Positions 9,647-19,380 are shown, counted from the stretch's first letter. The stretch is 64,000 bases of DNA from Holophagales bacterium (GCA_009845425.1 VXZQ01000009.1:227714-291713), one strand, 5' to 3'. Made by a program: numbers and translations. Notes: generated from the letters alone by a model not told the origin.

Positions 9647-9702
9647 GTGGGTTCCCTGCTGGCGAATGACGCCTGGACGGCTAACGGCCTGACGCCGACT
9701 CG

Positions 9703-11136
9703 TCAGCCGGACGCTTGAAAGGCCCATAGCGCGCTTCGGGTTCGGATGTACATTGTCGTCCCGTCGATCGCCGGCGTCGCCGTGGCCAGGTCGTCGAGGT
9801 CGGAGACGGCTAGCGGCTCCAGAGAGCCGTCGCTCGGCAGCACGACGAGCTTGCCAGATCTCGAGAGCAGGTAGAACTTGTCGTCAGCCACGATCGGTGA
9901 GGCGTAGAAGCTGTCGATGGCTCCCTTCAGCCGGCTCTGCTCGATCAGCTTTCCCGTCGCCGCATGGAGCGTCGTCGTGATACCGCCGTCGTCGACCATG
10001 AGGAGCACTCCGTCGTCGACGATCGGCGACGGGAGCTGCGGGATCTTGCGGTGGTAGGTCCACCGTACGTGACTGGCCGTGAAATCCCCTCGCAGGCCAG
10101 CCTTCGGTAGCTCGACGGCGAGGATTCCGTTGCGGCTGTCGAGCGCCGCCTGGAAGTACGTCCAGTCGTCTTCGTCGAGGCGGCCGTCGCTCGCCAGATC
10201 GAAGAAGGAGAGGGAGCTGCGAACCAGGCCCTCCGGCGCCTCCTCCTTGGAGATCATCCCGTCCCCGTCGCCGTCGTGCGCGGCGACGACGTCCGGGAAG
10301 GGCTCGAGTTGGACGTGACGGCCTTCTTCGTTCAGGGGCATGGCGTAGCCGTTGATGAAGAGGACACCGTCCTCGATCGCCGGCGTCGACTTCATCTCGA
10401 ACGAGAGACCGCGCACCCACCAGAGCCGCTCGCCCGTCTCGGCCGAATAGCTGGTGAGAAAGAACGAACCCGGCACGACGACCTGGAGTTCGCCGCCGTC
10501 GGGATGGTGGAGGACGGGCGTCGAATGGCCGCTTGTGGCGGCAGGCCGCTCGGTGCGCCATGCCAGTTCGCCGGACCCGGCGTTCACGGCCAGGACGTGG
10601 GAGCCCTGCTGCTGGTCGACCACGAGAACCACGTTGCCCGCGGCGAGGATCGGCGAGGCGCCCATGCCGTAGATGTTGTCGAAGGGGCCGAGCGGGTGGC
10701 GCCAGAGTTCTTCGCCGTCGACGGAGTAGCAGAGAAGACCGAAGTCGCCGAAGAAGACCCAGACGCGCTCGCCGTCGGTGACGGCGGACGGCGACGCCGG
10801 TCCGTTGCGGTTGTCGAGGGTCTCGATCCGCGGCCTCGGAGCCTTGCGCCGCCAGACTTCCGAGCCCGTCTCGCGATCGAGGGCGATGGTGTAGAGGGCG
10901 TCGCCTTCCGAGGCCGTCAGAAAGATCCGGTCCGCGCTCAGGACCGGCGACGAGTCGCCGGCCGGGAGCTCGGTCCGCCAGAGGAGGTTGCGGTCGGGTC
11001 CCACCTCGACCGGCAGGGCGCCCGCCTCGATGGCGCCGCCGCCGTTCGGCCCCCGGAATCGCGACCACTCGGCGGTCTCGGCCGTGGCGAGTGAGGACAA
11101 TGCAAGGCCGCTGAGGAGCGTTAGCGCGGCAGACAC
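9703..11136 (-). CDS. PQQ-like beta-propeller protein with EF-hand insert (GTG start)
   Basis: WSRFRGPNGGG, repeated LxAxxxxTGExxW; DGDGDGMISKEE and DLASDGRLDEDDW. Confidence 0.8.
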   Translation of the reverse strand: MSAALTLLSGLALSSLATAETAEWSRFRGPNGGGAIEAGALPVEVGPDRNLLWRTELPAGDSSPVLSADRIFLTASEGDALYTIALDRETGSEVWRRKAPRPRIETLDNRNGPASPSAVTDGERVWVFFGDFGLLCYSVDGEELWRHPLGPFDNIYGMGASPILAAGNVVLVVDQQQGSHVLAVNAGSGELAWRTERPAATSGHSTPVLHHPDGGELQVVVPGSFFLTSYSAETGERLWWVRGLSFEMKSTPAIEDGVLFINGYAMPLNEEGRHVQLEPFPDVVAAHDGDGDGMISKEEAPEGLVRSSLSFFDLASDGRLDEDDWTYFQAALDSRNGILAVELPKAGLRGDFTASHVRWTYHRKIPQLPSPIVDDGVLLMVDDGGITTTLHAATGKLIEQSRLKGAIDSFYASPIVADDKFYLLSRSGKLVVLPSDGSLEPLAVSDLDDLATATPAIDGTTMYIRTRSALWAFQASG

Positions 11137-11137
11137 T

Positions 11138-11201
11138 CCAGAAGCCGGCGCTCTGCGCCGGATGCCGGCCAGAAGGCCGGCGCACCGACAGACGCACCCA
11201 G
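11138..11201. repeat. GGTGCGC palindromic repeat copy
   Basis: GCCGGCCAGAAGGCCGGCGCACCGACAG…GCACCCAG plus second palindrome GCCGGCGCTCTGCGCCGG. Confidence 0.85.
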
Positions 11202-11219
11202 TCTCTGGCGTTAGTCGCT

Positions 11220-12446
11220 TCAAAGCAGATCGCCGCCGCACGCGGAAGCACAGGTGCCGTGCGCCTCGAACGCCTGCACGACGTTCTTGCCGGTGCGCCA
11301 GCGATGGACCTCGTCCGGCCCGTCGACCAGACGCTGCGCGCGGACGGCGCGATACCAGCCGGCCAGCGGCGTGTCCATGCTGTAGCCCAGGGCGCCGTGG
11401 AGCTGGAGCGCTGTGTCGACCACCTGATGCACCATGTTGGCGAGGAAGACCTTGGCGATGCCGTTCTCGTTGCGCAGGTCCATGCCGTTCTCCGCCTTGT
11501 AGGCGATGTGGAGCAGCATGAGCCGGGCCTTGTAGAGCTCGGCGGCGCAGTCGGCGAGCATCCAGCGAACCCCCTGGCGGTCAGCGAGCCGCTTGCCGAA
11601 GGTCACCCGTTTCACGGCGTGCCCGACGGCGAGGTCGAGTGCGCGCTGCGCCCTCGCCACGTTGTGCATGCCGTGGCGCAGCCGCCCGTAGGCGAGGCGG
11701 TGCTGACCCATCGCGAAGCCCTGGCCGCGGCCGCCGAGCAGGTTCTCCTTCGGGACGATCAGGTTCTCGATACGGATCTCCGAGTGCGAGCCTCCGAGTT
11801 TCAGGCCGAGTTCGGTGTGCGGCTGCATCGTCTCGATGTCGCGGATGATCCGGTAGCCGGGGTTCGGCAGTTCGACGAGGAATGTCGAGAACTGCCGGTG
11901 GCGGGCCACGTCGGGATCGGTCTTCGCCATGACCAGGGCGACGTCGGCGACGCTCGCGGAGGAGCTGAACCACTTCTCACCGTTCAGCACGTAGTTGTCG
12001 CCGTCGAGAACGGCAGAGGTCTGCATGCCGGTGGCGTCGGCGCCGGCGGCCCTCTCGGTCATCGAGTAGCAGATGCGCTTCTCCCCCGCCAGCAGCGGCT
12101 TCAGGAAGCGTTCCTTCTGGTCCTCGGTGCCATTCTCGAGCAGCGTCAGCATGGTCGCGTCGTCGGGACCCTGGGTGTTGAGGGAGAGCGCTCCGAGGAA
12201 GCTCTCGCCGAGTTCCATCTGGACCAGCGCGTTGGCCAGCGGCTTCAGACCCATGCCGCCGTGTTCCTCCGGAATGAACGGGCACCACAGCCCCTGCGAC
12301 CTCGCCTTCTTGCGGAGCCCGGCCAGCACCTCGTCGAAGTTCTCCGGAGTGCATCCCTCTTCGGCCGGGATGCACTCGTTCTGAACGAAATCGCGCACCT
12401 TGGCGCGCACCGCCTTGGTTTCTGCCGGAATCTCGAAATCGATCAT
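11220..12446 (-). CDS. Acyl-CoA dehydrogenase
   Basis: ICYSMTERAAGAD, GxKWFSSSASVADVALVMAKT, QLHGALGYSMDTPLAGWYRAVRAQRLVDGPDEVHR. Confidence 0.92.
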   Translation of the reverse strand: MIDFEIPAETKAVRAKVRDFVQNECIPAEEGCTPENFDEVLAGLRKKARSQGLWCPFIPEEHGGMGLKPLANALVQMELGESFLGALSLNTQGPDDATMLTLLENGTEDQKERFLKPLLAGEKRICYSMTERAAGADATGMQTSAVLDGDNYVLNGEKWFSSSASVADVALVMAKTDPDVARHRQFSTFLVELPNPGYRIIRDIETMQPHTELGLKLGGSHSEIRIENLIVPKENLLGGRGQGFAMGQHRLAYGRLRHGMHNVARAQRALDLAVGHAVKRVTFGKRLADRQGVRWMLADCAAELYKARLMLLHIAYKAENGMDLRNENGIAKVFLANMVHQVVDTALQLHGALGYSMDTPLAGWYRAVRAQRLVDGPDEVHRWRTGKNVVQAFEAHGTCASACGGDLL

Positions 12447-12467
12447 CGTCTCTCCTTCAGGTAGTAC

Positions 12468-13520
12468 TCAGAAAATCGCCAGTGCGTTGATCGGCGAGCC
12501 GGTTCCGGTGTCCACGGCCAGCGGCCCCGCCACGAGCAGAAACTCCCAGCGACCCAGCTCGGCCGCCGTTTCGGCGACGGCCTCCAGGTCCTGGTTGTCG
12601 AAGATGTCGATGCCCATGGCGACGATCGTGAGGGTGTGAACCGGAAGATCGACGCCCTCCACCTGCGACGGAACGACATCGAGCGCCGCATCGGAGCCGA
12701 TGAACGAGATGTCGCGCGAGCGGACCCAGGGCATCGTCGAGGCGTGGAGGCCGGCCGCGTTCCGCGACACCGCCCAGGGTCCGAGTTCGGCGCGCCGCGC
12801 CCAGCGGCCGGTGCGGATGAAGACGGCATCGCCCGGGCGGACCCGGAGCCCGGCCATCTCCTCGAAGGCCTCGAGATCCTCGGTGTAGATGGGCGTGCCC
12901 GGCTCGAGGTACGGCACGCCCTTCAGGCGGGGAATGTCGAACACGATGCCCCTCGTGACGATGCCGCCGCGGAGGTTGAAGATCGAAGACCGCGTGCAGC
13001 CTTCCTCGGTGACCGTGTCCTGCGAGTAGCCGTTGTACATCTTCCCCTTGTGGAGGATGTGACACAGGGCGTCGATGTGGCTGTGCGAGTAGCCGTGGTA
13101 GCTGATCTCGTAGCGATCGCTGACGCCGCCGCGAAACGCGGGCTCCTCGTCGGGATCGGGAAGAGCCAGAATCGCGCGCTCGAACGGCAGCGGCACGTCG
13201 ACGGCCTCCTCGATGATCAGCGGATGGGCGAGCGAGACGGAGATGCCCTCCGTCGCCAGGGCCAGCGCTTCCAGGCGCTTCTCCCGCGTGATCAGGTTGG
13301 CCGCGCCGAGCTGGTCGTCGTCGCCCCAGCGGCCCCAGTTGGAGAGTTCCTCCATCAGGCGCTCGATGTCCGCCTGGGCCAGGTCGCGCGATTCGGGCGA
13401 GTAGCTCGGGGCGGGTTCGGGCGCCGGCTCCGTCTCGCCTTCTGGAGCGGCCGCGCAAGCTCCAGTCAAACCGATCAGCAGTATGCATGCGATGCCGAGC
13501 CTCAGATTCGTGGCCTTCAT
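12468..13520 (-). CDS. Cyclase-family (kynurenine-formamidase-like) lipoprotein
   Basis: Lipobox LTGAC; HGYSHSHIDALCH metal motif; GDAVFIRTG. Confidence 0.82.
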   Translation of the reverse strand: MKATNLRLGIACILLIGLTGACAAAPEGETEPAPEPAPSYSPESRDLAQADIERLMEELSNWGRWGDDDQLGAANLITREKRLEALALATEGISVSLAHPLIIEEAVDVPLPFERAILALPDPDEEPAFRGGVSDRYEISYHGYSHSHIDALCHILHKGKMYNGYSQDTVTEEGCTRSSIFNLRGGIVTRGIVFDIPRLKGVPYLEPGTPIYTEDLEAFEEMAGLRVRPGDAVFIRTGRWARRAELGPWAVSRNAAGLHASTMPWVRSRDISFIGSDAALDVVPSQVEGVDLPVHTLTIVAMGIDIFDNQDLEAVAETAAELGRWEFLLVAGPLAVDTGTGSPINALAIF

Positions 13521-13616
13521 GTTCTCGCCTCCCTGTTGCGGACTTCAGTCTGATTCTGCCGCATCGGGGCAACCGCAACGTAGCTCTCGCACTTTGCCGT
13601 GGTACAACTCAAGGAC

Positions 13617-14570
13617 ATGCATACCACCAGGCGGTGGGTGAGGCTCGTGGCTCTGTCGCTGGTGTCGCTCGCGGCCCTGCCAGCGAACGGCCAGACGCAG
13701 GAACCGAAGACGGTCCGGATCGACACCTTGAGCGTGATGGACACGCTCTACCACCTCTCGGGCGGCGGCGCCAACTCGCTGGCGCTCATCGACGAGATCA
13801 ACGGCGGCGTCGTGTTGATCGACACGAAGCCACCGGGGTGGGGCCAGCCGGTGCGGGAAGCTCTCGATGGGGTGACCGATCTCCCGGTGACGACGATCAT
13901 CAACACCCACGCGCATCCCGATCATGCCGGCAGCAACGGCGAGTTCGGGGCCGCCGCCTTGATCGTGGCGCACGAGAACACCAGGGCGAACATGGCTCGG
14001 ATGGACCTCTACTCGAGTGCGGACGCGGCGGGGTTGCCCACGAAGACGTTCACCGACCGGTTCTCGCTGCTCGAGGACATCGATCGCATCGAGCTTTACC
14101 ACTTCGGCCCGGCCCACACCGATGGCGACGTCATCGTCGTTTTCCCCGCCAAGGGGGTGGCGTACATGGGAGGGCTGTTCCCCTCGAAAGCGACGCCGGT
14201 CATCGACACGCGGAACGGCGGGAGCGGCGTGGCCTTTCCCGACACGCTGGCGAAGGCGGTTGCCGGGATCCAGGACGTGAGGCTTGTCGTCACCGGCCAC
14301 GGCGAGCCACCCGTGACGTACGCCGGACGGGGTCGCCGGGAAACCGGGGCGAACCGCCCCTGGACGGGGTTCATGACGTGGGAAGACCTCAAGGAGTACG
14401 CCGACTTCAATCGCGACTTTCTGGCGGCCGCGGAGAGGGCCTTTCGAGCCGGCCTGAGCGTCGAGGAAGCGGCGTCGGCGCTCGAGTTGCCCGAGCGCTA
14501 CAGGGACTACGGCATGGAACACGCGAGAGCGAACATCGAAGCGATCTATGACGAGTTGGCGAACAGGTAG
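13617..14570 (+). CDS. Secreted MBL-fold metallohydrolase
   Basis: Signal peptide; NTHAHPDHAGSN (HxHxDH); GPAHTDGDVIVVFP. Confidence 0.9.
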   Translation: MHTTRRWVRLVALSLVSLAALPANGQTQEPKTVRIDTLSVMDTLYHLSGGGANSLALIDEINGGVVLIDTKPPGWGQPVREALDGVTDLPVTTIINTHAHPDHAGSNGEFGAAALIVAHENTRANMARMDLYSSADAAGLPTKTFTDRFSLLEDIDRIELYHFGPAHTDGDVIVVFPAKGVAYMGGLFPSKATPVIDTRNGGSGVAFPDTLAKAVAGIQDVRLVVTGHGEPPVTYAGRGRRETGANRPWTGFMTWEDLKEYADFNRDFLAAAERAFRAGLSVEEAASALELPERYRDYGMEHARANIEAIYDELANR

Positions 14571-14580
14571 GGGGCTCCAC

Positions 14581-15924
14581 ATGACGAGCAGATTCATGGT
14601 GCCTCTCGTGTGCGTCGCATCCATCCTCGTGGGTGCGACGGAGCTGCGTGCAGACGACTGGCCGGAGTTTCGAGGCAAGGGCCGCCTCGGCGTCTGGCAC
14701 GAGACGGGAATCCTCGAGAAGTTCCCCGCCGAGGGCCTGAAGGCGCTCTGGCGGACCCCGATCAAGGCAGGGTTCGCGGGCCCCGCCGTGGCCGACGGCC
14801 GCGTCTTCATCACCGATTTCGAAGCCACGCACGGCATGCGCGGAACCGAGCGGGCGCTCGCGCTCGATGAGGCGACCGGTCGCATCCTGTGGAGTCAAGC
14901 ATGGGAGGCCGACTACGCCGGGATCCAATGGGAAACAGGCCCCGGCGCGACGCCGACGGTCGATGGAGACCGCGTCTACACCCTGGGGCGCACGGGCGTC
15001 CTGTCGGCCTTCGACGTAGAGACCGGCGCCCTCCTTTGGCGAAAGCGCTACGCCGAGGACTACGGCGTCGACCGGTTGCAGTGGGGCTTCGACTGGGGCT
15101 TCGCCAGCGCGCCGCTGGTCGATGGCCCGCGGCTCATCTGCTTCGTCGGCGGCCCGGAGAACGCGCGGGTCGTGGCGTTCGACAAGATGACGGGTGAGGA
15201 ACTCTGGCGCGCGCTGGACAGCGAAGCGGACCTGGGCGTCGCACAGCCGATCATCATCGAGGCCGGCGGCGCGCGTCAGCTCATCGTCTGGAACCCGGAA
15301 GAAGTCGTCTCACTCGATCCGGAGAACGGCGAGTTCTACTGGCGGCAGCCCTACACGGTCGGCGGCGCGATGACCGTCGCGACGCCGGTGCAGGTCGGAT
15401 CGCAACTGTTCTTCACGACGTTCTACGACGGCCCCCTGATGCTGACGCTCAACCAGGACCGGCCCGGGGCCACCGTCGCCTGGAAGGGCTCGAGCAACAG
15501 CGAGATTCAGACCGACGGGCTGCACGCGGTGCTGGCGACGCCGATCATCGAGGGCGGGACCATCTACGGCATCTGCAGCTACGGCCAGTTGCGTGGCCTG
15601 AACGCCGAGACCGGCGAGCGTCTCTGGGAAACGCAGGAAGCGACCGGAGAACGACGGCGCTGGGTCTCCGGGTTCCTCGTCCAGAACGGCGAGCGTGTCT
15701 TCATCAACAACGACCGCGGCGATCTGATCATCGCCAGACTGAGTCCCTCCGGCTACGAAGAGATCAGCCGGACGCAGCTCATCACCCCCACGTCGAGACC
15801 CGGCAACCGGCGGGAACTGCGCTACGTGAGCTGGGTTCACCCGGCCTACGCCAACAAGCACGTTTACATCAGAAACGACGAGGAGATGATCTCCGTGTCG
15901 TTGAACCAGGCAGACTACGAGTGA
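14581..15924 (+). CDS. PQQ-like beta-propeller protein
   Basis: DDWPEFRGKGRLGVW, multiple xxxxTGxxLWR blades. Confidence 0.85.
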   Translation: MTSRFMVPLVCVASILVGATELRADDWPEFRGKGRLGVWHETGILEKFPAEGLKALWRTPIKAGFAGPAVADGRVFITDFEATHGMRGTERALALDEATGRILWSQAWEADYAGIQWETGPGATPTVDGDRVYTLGRTGVLSAFDVETGALLWRKRYAEDYGVDRLQWGFDWGFASAPLVDGPRLICFVGGPENARVVAFDKMTGEELWRALDSEADLGVAQPIIIEAGGARQLIVWNPEEVVSLDPENGEFYWRQPYTVGGAMTVATPVQVGSQLFFTTFYDGPLMLTLNQDRPGATVAWKGSSNSEIQTDGLHAVLATPIIEGGTIYGICSYGQLRGLNAETGERLWETQEATGERRRWVSGFLVQNGERVFINNDRGDLIIARLSPSGYEEISRTQLITPTSRPGNRRELRYVSWVHPAYANKHVYIRNDEEMISVSLNQADYE

Positions 15925-16002
15925 CATCCGGAGGTCGCTGGAACGGGAGCTACGCCCGCAGCCACCTAGCTGGAGAATCGCAGTGGCAGAGGTGCCTACG
16001 GG

Positions 16003-16743
16003 ATGGATGAGTGCGCCACAGTAGCTAGCTTCGTCCGATACCTTGGTCGTTGCCGGGGCAATCCAGGGTTAGTTGTGGATAGGTGGCCGGACAAAGCAAA
16101 CCGAACCGCACCTGAGATCGATGCAGTTGCTGGCGACTTCGCAATCGAGCACACGAGCATAGACAGCGTGGCCGACCAGCGGGAGCGTGATGCTTCGTTC
16201 CTACGCGTCATAGGTGGCCTCGAGCCGTTGATCGAGGAACACGTTGGTTGTGGGTTCATAGTCGCTTTGGAGTTTGACGCTATCGGGAAAGGAATGGACT
16301 GGAGCCGCGCACGCGCCTCTCTCAAGAAGTGGATAGAGGAAGAAGCGCCGCTTCTCCAAGACGGGATCCATACGGTCTCTTTGCCAACATCGGCTTCCAC
16401 TGAGGTCCCCATCGTTATGCACATCCGGAAAGGACCGGTACCTCGTAGTACCGGTTTCCTCCGGTTCGAGCCGAAAGACGACAGTTTGTCGACGCGTATC
16501 AGGGCGCTCGTGGATAGGAAGGCGAAGAAGCTAAGCAAGTACAAAGGGCCTTCCTATACGACTGTTTTGTTGATCGAGAACGACGATATCGCCCTCATGA
16601 ACGAGGGCAAGATGCTCGAAGGAATCCAAGAGGCCTATCCTGAAGGGTGCCCTCCAGGAGTGGATGAGATCTGGTTCGCCGACACGTCCGTCCCGGACAA
16701 CCCCCGGTTCTACGACTTCACGACGAGAATCGTGGAGGAGTGA
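16003..16743 (+). CDS. Hypothetical protein, possible nuclease-like fold
   Basis: 246 aa; APEIDAVAGDFAIEHTSID motif resembles a PD-(D/E)XK-like core (weak). Confidence 0.5.
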   Translation: MDECATVASFVRYLGRCRGNPGLVVDRWPDKANRTAPEIDAVAGDFAIEHTSIDSVADQRERDASFLRVIGGLEPLIEEHVGCGFIVALEFDAIGKGMDWSRARASLKKWIEEEAPLLQDGIHTVSLPTSASTEVPIVMHIRKGPVPRSTGFLRFEPKDDSLSTRIRALVDRKAKKLSKYKGPSYTTVLLIENDDIALMNEGKMLEGIQEAYPEGCPPGVDEIWFADTSVPDNPRFYDFTTRIVEE

Positions 16744-16848
16744 GTCAGTGGCCGCTACCGGTCGTGGTCGTCCGGGCGGCGTGTGCGGGCGGGCGCGGAT
16801 TGCAAGGCCGGTTGCGGAGTAGACTCAGAACCTGAGAGCTTGAAGACG

Positions 16849-17100
16849 ATGTCCACGACGAACACAGAGTTACTCGCTCGAATTACGGCGCGTCCGGATG
16901 TGTTCGGCGGCAAGCCAATCATCCGTGACATGCGGATCTCCGTGGAGCTGATCCTCAGTCTTCTGGCCCAAGGCGTGACTCCCGAGGCCATCCTGGATGA
17001 CTATCCGGAGCTGGAAGCAGACGACATTCGGGCTTGCACGGCCTATGCCCACGCAGTCATCGCGCGAGACACACTGTCCGCGGTGTCGGTCGCGAAGTAG
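16849..17100 (+). CDS. DUF433 (VapB-type) antitoxin
   Basis: ITARPDVFGGKPIIRDMRISVELILSLLAQGVTPEAILDDYPELEADDIRAC. Confidence 0.88.
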   Translation: MSTTNTELLARITARPDVFGGKPIIRDMRISVELILSLLAQGVTPEAILDDYPELEADDIRACTAYAHAVIARDTLSAVSVAK

Positions 17101-17453
17101 TGCGGTTCCTAGTAGACCGATGCGCCGGCCGGCGGCTGGCCGAGTGGCTACGTGAACACGGACACGATGCCGTTGAATCGCTCGAACTCGGCCCCGATCC
17201 GGGCGACAGAGCGCTACTCCATCGGGCGGCCGAGGACGACCGAATCCTGGTCACAATAGACACCGATTTCGGCGAACTCATCTTCGGACAAGCGGCAGCC
17301 CATGCGGGCCTGGTGCGGCTTCCCGATGTCCCCGCGGAGCGCCGAATCGCGTTGATGAATGAGCTGTTGGCGCGCCATCGGCGGGAGTTGGAGGCGCGAG
17401 CGGTGATCACGATACGAGGTGAGCGAGTCCGGGTCTCGCGGCAACCTTCCTGA
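17100..17453 (+). CDS. DUF5615 PIN-like toxin
   Basis: RFLVDRCAGRRLAEWLREHGHDA…ILVTIDTDFGELIF; GTG start overlaps the antitoxin TAG. Confidence 0.87.
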   Translation: MRFLVDRCAGRRLAEWLREHGHDAVESLELGPDPGDRALLHRAAEDDRILVTIDTDFGELIFGQAAAHAGLVRLPDVPAERRIALMNELLARHRRELEARAVITIRGERVRVSRQPS

Positions 17454-17501
17454 CTCCTCGTAGGCCTTTAGTGCGCGAGACAATCTGAATCGGAGCCCAC
17501 C

Positions 17502-19301
17502 ATGCGATCACCCCGACTCCTTCTGCCGGCGATCCTGGGGATCGTCCCGGCGGTCGCGCCGCTCTCGCCTGCCGCAGGGGAGGAGCGCTCGGCGTTCTTC
17601 GGCGACCTGCATGTGCACACCGCCTACTCGTTCGATGCCTTCTCGTTCGCCACGCGGACGACGCCCGACGACGCGTACCGTTTCGCTGCCGGAGGGGCGA
17701 TCAGGCATCCGTCGGGAAACGAGATCCAGCTCGACCGGCCCCTCGACTTCTACGCCGTGACGGACCACGCGGCGTACCTGGGGGTCCTGCGCGCTCTCGC
17801 CGACCCCGGCCACCCGCTCGCCGACGATCCCGAGGTCAGGCGCTACGTCGACGCGACGACGGTCAAGGCGCGGGGAGGCTACCTGGCGGGCGCCTCGGAG
17901 TTCGTTGCCCGGCACGATGATCCGGAACTGCTCCGGACGGCGTGGCGGGAGATCGTCGACGCCGCGGAACGCCACTACCGGCCGGGCACCCTGACGACGT
18001 TCATCGGTTACGAGTACACGCCGTCGCGGGACGGCGGCAACCTGCACCGGAACGTGATCTTCAGGGGCGGAGCGCCCCAGGTACCGTTCAGCCGACTCGA
18101 TTCGGCGAATCCCGAGGACCTCTGGAGCTGGATGGATCGCCTCCGCGACGAGGGCATCGAGGTGCTGGCGATCCCGCACAACTCGAACGGCTCGGACGGC
18201 TGGATGTTCCAGACCGAGACGTTCGCTGGCGGCCCGCTCGACGCCGACTACGCGACGAAGCGGATGCGCAACGAGCCGGTCGTCGAGATCACGCAGGTCA
18301 AGGGCACCTCCGAGACCCATCCCTTTCTGTCGCCCAACGACGAGTGGGCCGACTTCGAGATCTTCCCTTTCCGCGTCGGCATGTGGGCCAAGAGCCGACC
18401 CAGAGGCAGCTACGTCCGCCAGGCACTGCTGGACGGCATCGCGTTCCAGAGCCAGGAGGGCTTCAACCCCTATCAACTGGGGTTCGTCGGCGCCAGCGAC
18501 ACCCACAACTCGGGTTTCGTGTTCGACGAGGAGAAGCACACCGGCAAGGTCGGCGTGCACGACTTCGACCCGGTCAGCAGGGGCTCGGTCCCGGCCGACG
18601 TCGTCGACGGCGTGCCGACGTATCGTGAGGTTTTCCGCCGCTATTACAGCAACTCGGGCCTGACCGGTGTCTGGGCCGAGGAGAACACCCGGGAGGCCGT
18701 CTACGCGGCGCTGCGTCGGAAGGAGACCTTCGCCACCTCGGGCACGCGCATCCGCGTGCGGATGTTCGCCGGCCATGGCCTGCCCGATGACCTCCACACC
18801 CGTGACGACATGGCGGCCGTGGGCTACGAGCGCGGCGTCGCCATGGGAGGCGACATCGACGCCGATCGAGGTGGCAGTCCGGCGTTCGCGGTCCGCGCGC
18901 TGCGCGACCCGTCCGGCGCCCCGCTCCAGCGCCTCCAGATCGTGAAGGGCTGGGTCGAGGGCGGCGACCGGCACGAGCAGGTCTTCGACGTCGCCTGCTC
19001 CGACGGGCTGCAGCCGGATCCCGGGACCCACCGATGTCCGGACAACGGCGCCTCCGTCGACCTGTCCAGCTGCGCGATCAGCCAGGACGCCGGGGACGCC
19101 GAGCTGGGAGCGACCTGGCGCGACCCCGACTTCGACCCCGGGCATCACGCGTTCTACTACGTTCGCGTCCTGGAGAACCCGACGTGCCGCTGGTCGACGT
19201 GGGATGCCGTGAAAGCCGGCGTCGCGCCGCGCGTCTCCCTGCCGGCGACGATCCAGGAACGCGCCTGGTCGTCGCCGATCTGGGTTTCTCCCGGCAGCTA
19301 G
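17502..19301 (+). CDS. DUF3604 domain-containing protein
   Basis: FFGDLHVHTAYSFDAF, DFYAVTDHAAYLG, GASDTHNSG, ETFATSGTRI. Confidence 0.9.
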   Translation: MRSPRLLLPAILGIVPAVAPLSPAAGEERSAFFGDLHVHTAYSFDAFSFATRTTPDDAYRFAAGGAIRHPSGNEIQLDRPLDFYAVTDHAAYLGVLRALADPGHPLADDPEVRRYVDATTVKARGGYLAGASEFVARHDDPELLRTAWREIVDAAERHYRPGTLTTFIGYEYTPSRDGGNLHRNVIFRGGAPQVPFSRLDSANPEDLWSWMDRLRDEGIEVLAIPHNSNGSDGWMFQTETFAGGPLDADYATKRMRNEPVVEITQVKGTSETHPFLSPNDEWADFEIFPFRVGMWAKSRPRGSYVRQALLDGIAFQSQEGFNPYQLGFVGASDTHNSGFVFDEEKHTGKVGVHDFDPVSRGSVPADVVDGVPTYREVFRRYYSNSGLTGVWAEENTREAVYAALRRKETFATSGTRIRVRMFAGHGLPDDLHTRDDMAAVGYERGVAMGGDIDADRGGSPAFAVRALRDPSGAPLQRLQIVKGWVEGGDRHEQVFDVACSDGLQPDPGTHRCPDNGASVDLSSCAISQDAGDAELGATWRDPDFDPGHHAFYYVRVLENPTCRWSTWDAVKAGVAPRVSLPATIQERAWSSPIWVSPGS

Positions 19302-19380
19302 CGCGGCAGGAGTCCAGAAGCCGGCGCTTCGCGCCGGGTGCCGGCGGGGACGCCGGCGCACCCAGGTCCTGCCGCGCTAG
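19298..19380. repeat. Inverted repeat between convergent genes containing a GGTGCGC-family palindrome
   Basis: CTAGCGCGGCAGGA (19298-19311) and TCCTGCCGCGCTAG (19367-19380), perfect 14 nt arms. Confidence 0.9.

Noticed and set aside
10276-11094. 272 aa plus-strand ORF opposite the PQQ-like gene
   Set aside because: Antisense shadow of a gene with clear propeller and EF-hand motifs.
16849-17453. DUF433/DUF5615 pair as a novel system
   Set aside because: It matches a common chromosomal toxin-antitoxin family; only its neighbour at 16003 is of interest.
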